From: JBARRO01 sp049644265
Lineage (GTDB): Bacteria > Bacteroidota > Ignavibacteria > UBA10030
Direction: 5' to 3'
Assembly: GCA_049644265.1 (NCBI GenBank)
Contig: JBARRO010000062.1
Coordinates: forward strand, 1 to 15,102
DNA length: 15,102 nt
A program made the position numbers and the translations under genes. The notes under the pieces are model-generated. The model searched no databases, was not told where the DNA came from, and worked only from the letters and a program-made list of their open reading frames with translations. This document shows positions 14,010 to 15,102 of the stretch, in pieces. Positions within the stretch are counted from its first letter, which is position 1. Every line of letters starts with the position of its first letter.

Positions 14010-15102
14010 TTAGTACTGAACTTCCAGGATCTTCAGACCGCCAAGCCCCGTGGCGATGAAGATAACATCGTTGGAGCTCGTCACGAAGTTCGCAGATTCA
14101 GCCGCGCCAAATTGCATCGCGCCAAGGACCACGAGATGAGGAGAGACACTGGGGGTCGCCTCCATATCGATGTCTGCCTGCGCAACATAGACTCCCGCTT
14201 CTCCGTTCGCCAGAAGGAGGATATCCTTATTGACGGATACGGAGTTTGTCACCGTGAGCGACGACGGGATTCCTGTAACTGTTACGGGTCCGATTGAATC
14301 AATCACTGCCCCGGAATTGAGATCCACGACCTTTGCTCCAGCATCACCGGCACCGACAAACGCGCGGTCAAGGACGACCTGGATGGTCGATTTCGATTCG
14401 GGGATGGTTGCACCGCCGACGGCGTATGCCGTCATAAAAGCCGGGGCTGAGCTGTAGGTGCGAAACCGTGCTGGAGTTCCCTGGAGTACGATACCCGACG
14501 TTCCGTAGAAGGCGAGAGCTCTTGCATCAAGAAACGGATCGCTGAACTGAACCTGGAGTGTTGCGGTGTCCAGGACGGCAAGGCCGCCTGTCGCAGGACC
14601 GCCGGATCCGGATGTCACATAGAGTTTGGTTCCGCTGACTCTGGCGTCCGTCGCGACGTAACTTGTAACACCGACCCTGCGAGAGGTCAGGGAAAGGAGG
14701 TCGTTTGCCAGGGTCATCTCTTCAACGACTGCCGGATACGTGAAACCGGTATCAGCTGTAGCTTCCGCAAGGTAGAGCTTCCCGTTGCTGTACGAAACCG
14801 AGCTTACGTCTGAGTTGAGAAAAATAGCTTGCGATACAAGAACCGGATTGTTCTTTATTGAGATATTGAAGACATCAACACCACCCAGGTAGGTGGCACC
14901 ACGCACGTTGTACGACACGTAGGCATAGTTGCCTGAAATGCTGATGTGGGTTGCCTGAAGCGTGGTACCTCCAGAAACGGGCGGTGTCACCTCAGCTCTG
15001 AGTTTCAGCTTGAACTTTGCTGCTCGCTTGCCGAAGGATGAGATCGAGCCAAGCGTGGTGTCGATAGGAATATCCTTGTCGGGATACAGCTTGATCCGAT
15101 CG
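14010..15102 (-). CDS. LVIVD-repeat / beta-propeller protein, C-terminal part (5' end outside window)
   Basis: The minus-strand frame is open from the right edge (first full codon at 15101) to a TAG-free end at a TAA-type stop at 14010, giving 363 visible residues; the GTG at 14990 is internal. Repeated blade-like units can be seen: HISISGNYAYVSYN with GGVDVFNIS (52-81), SVSYSNGKLYLAEA (101-114), DARVSGTKLYVTSG with GGLAVLD (152-178), and a last ATGLGGLKILEV near the end. This is the pattern of LVIVD/YncE-like propellers, usually extracytoplasmic binding or surface proteins in this group of bacteria. No T9SS sorting domain follows the propeller, so this protein is either not a T9SS cargo or is anchored through its missing N-terminus. 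The ligand is unknown. It is convergent with the hypothetical gene on the plus strand. Confidence 0.75.
   Translation of the reverse strand, partial: DRIKLYPDKDIPIDTTLGSISSFGKRAAKFKLKLRAEVTPPVSGGTTLQATHISISGNYAYVSYNVRGATYLGGVDVFNISIKNNPVLVSQAIFLNSDVSSVSYSNGKLYLAEATADTGFTYPAVVEEMTLANDLLSLTSRRVGVTSYVATDARVSGTKLYVTSGSGGPATGGLAVLDTATLQVQFSDPFLDARALAFYGTSGIVLQGTPARFRTYSSAPAFMTAYAVGGATIPESKSTIQVVLDRAFVGAGDAGAKVVDLNSGAVIDSIGPVTVTGIPSSLTVTNSVSVNKDILLLANGEAGVYVAQADIDMEATPSVSPHLVVLGAMQFGAAESANFVTSSNDVIFIATGLGGLKILEVQY

Overview
The window looks like a chromosomal segment of a free-living bacterium of the Bacteroidota/Ignavibacteria/Chlorobi side of the FCB group. The best evidence is the type IX secretion (T9SS) type A sorting domain with a YPNPFNPST motif at the left edge, together with an outer-membrane beta-barrel candidate, an LVIVD-type propeller and fairly balanced base composition. 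I saw no rRNA, tRNA, CRISPR array, phage gene, transposase or integrase. The assignment is to a broad group only.

Layout, left to right. (1) 1-1261, plus strand: the end of a T9SS cargo protein, then, one base later, a secreted protein with a lysozyme/lytic-transglycosylase-like motif pattern. (2) 1319-2701, minus strand: a cation diffusion facilitator whose cytoplasmic tail appears to hold three tandem dimerisation domains instead of one. (3) 2932-5865, plus strand: a probable operon of spmA-like and spmB-like membrane genes (overlapping by 8 bases) and a predicted outer-membrane protein, closed by a good intrinsic terminator at 5896-5928. The SpmA-like protein has about 125 extra residues between its first two membrane segments. 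(4) 6044-9071: a promoter candidate, a monofunctional proline dehydrogenase and an OPT-family oligopeptide transporter, closed by a long hairpin. (5) 9156-13880: PepD dipeptidase, a large inverted repeat, an MFS transporter that closely resembles animal MFSD1 (a dipeptide uniporter), a low-complexity repeat patch, an M29/NicX-like metalloenzyme and a small unknown gene. (6) A second inverted repeat between convergent genes, then on the minus strand an incomplete LVIVD/beta-propeller protein that runs off the right edge.

Taken together, 6044-13880 reads as a peptide and amino-acid scavenging region. OPT would import oligopeptides, PepD and possibly the M29-like enzyme would cleave small peptides, the MFSD1-like carrier could move dipeptides, and proline dehydrogenase would start proline oxidation. 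This pathway is inferred from family membership and adjacency, not shown by the sequence. The most interesting points are the MFSD1-like transporter next to a dipeptidase, the triple-tail CDF transporter, the SpmA insertion with its linked outer-membrane gene, and the nested inverted repeat at 10633-10804.
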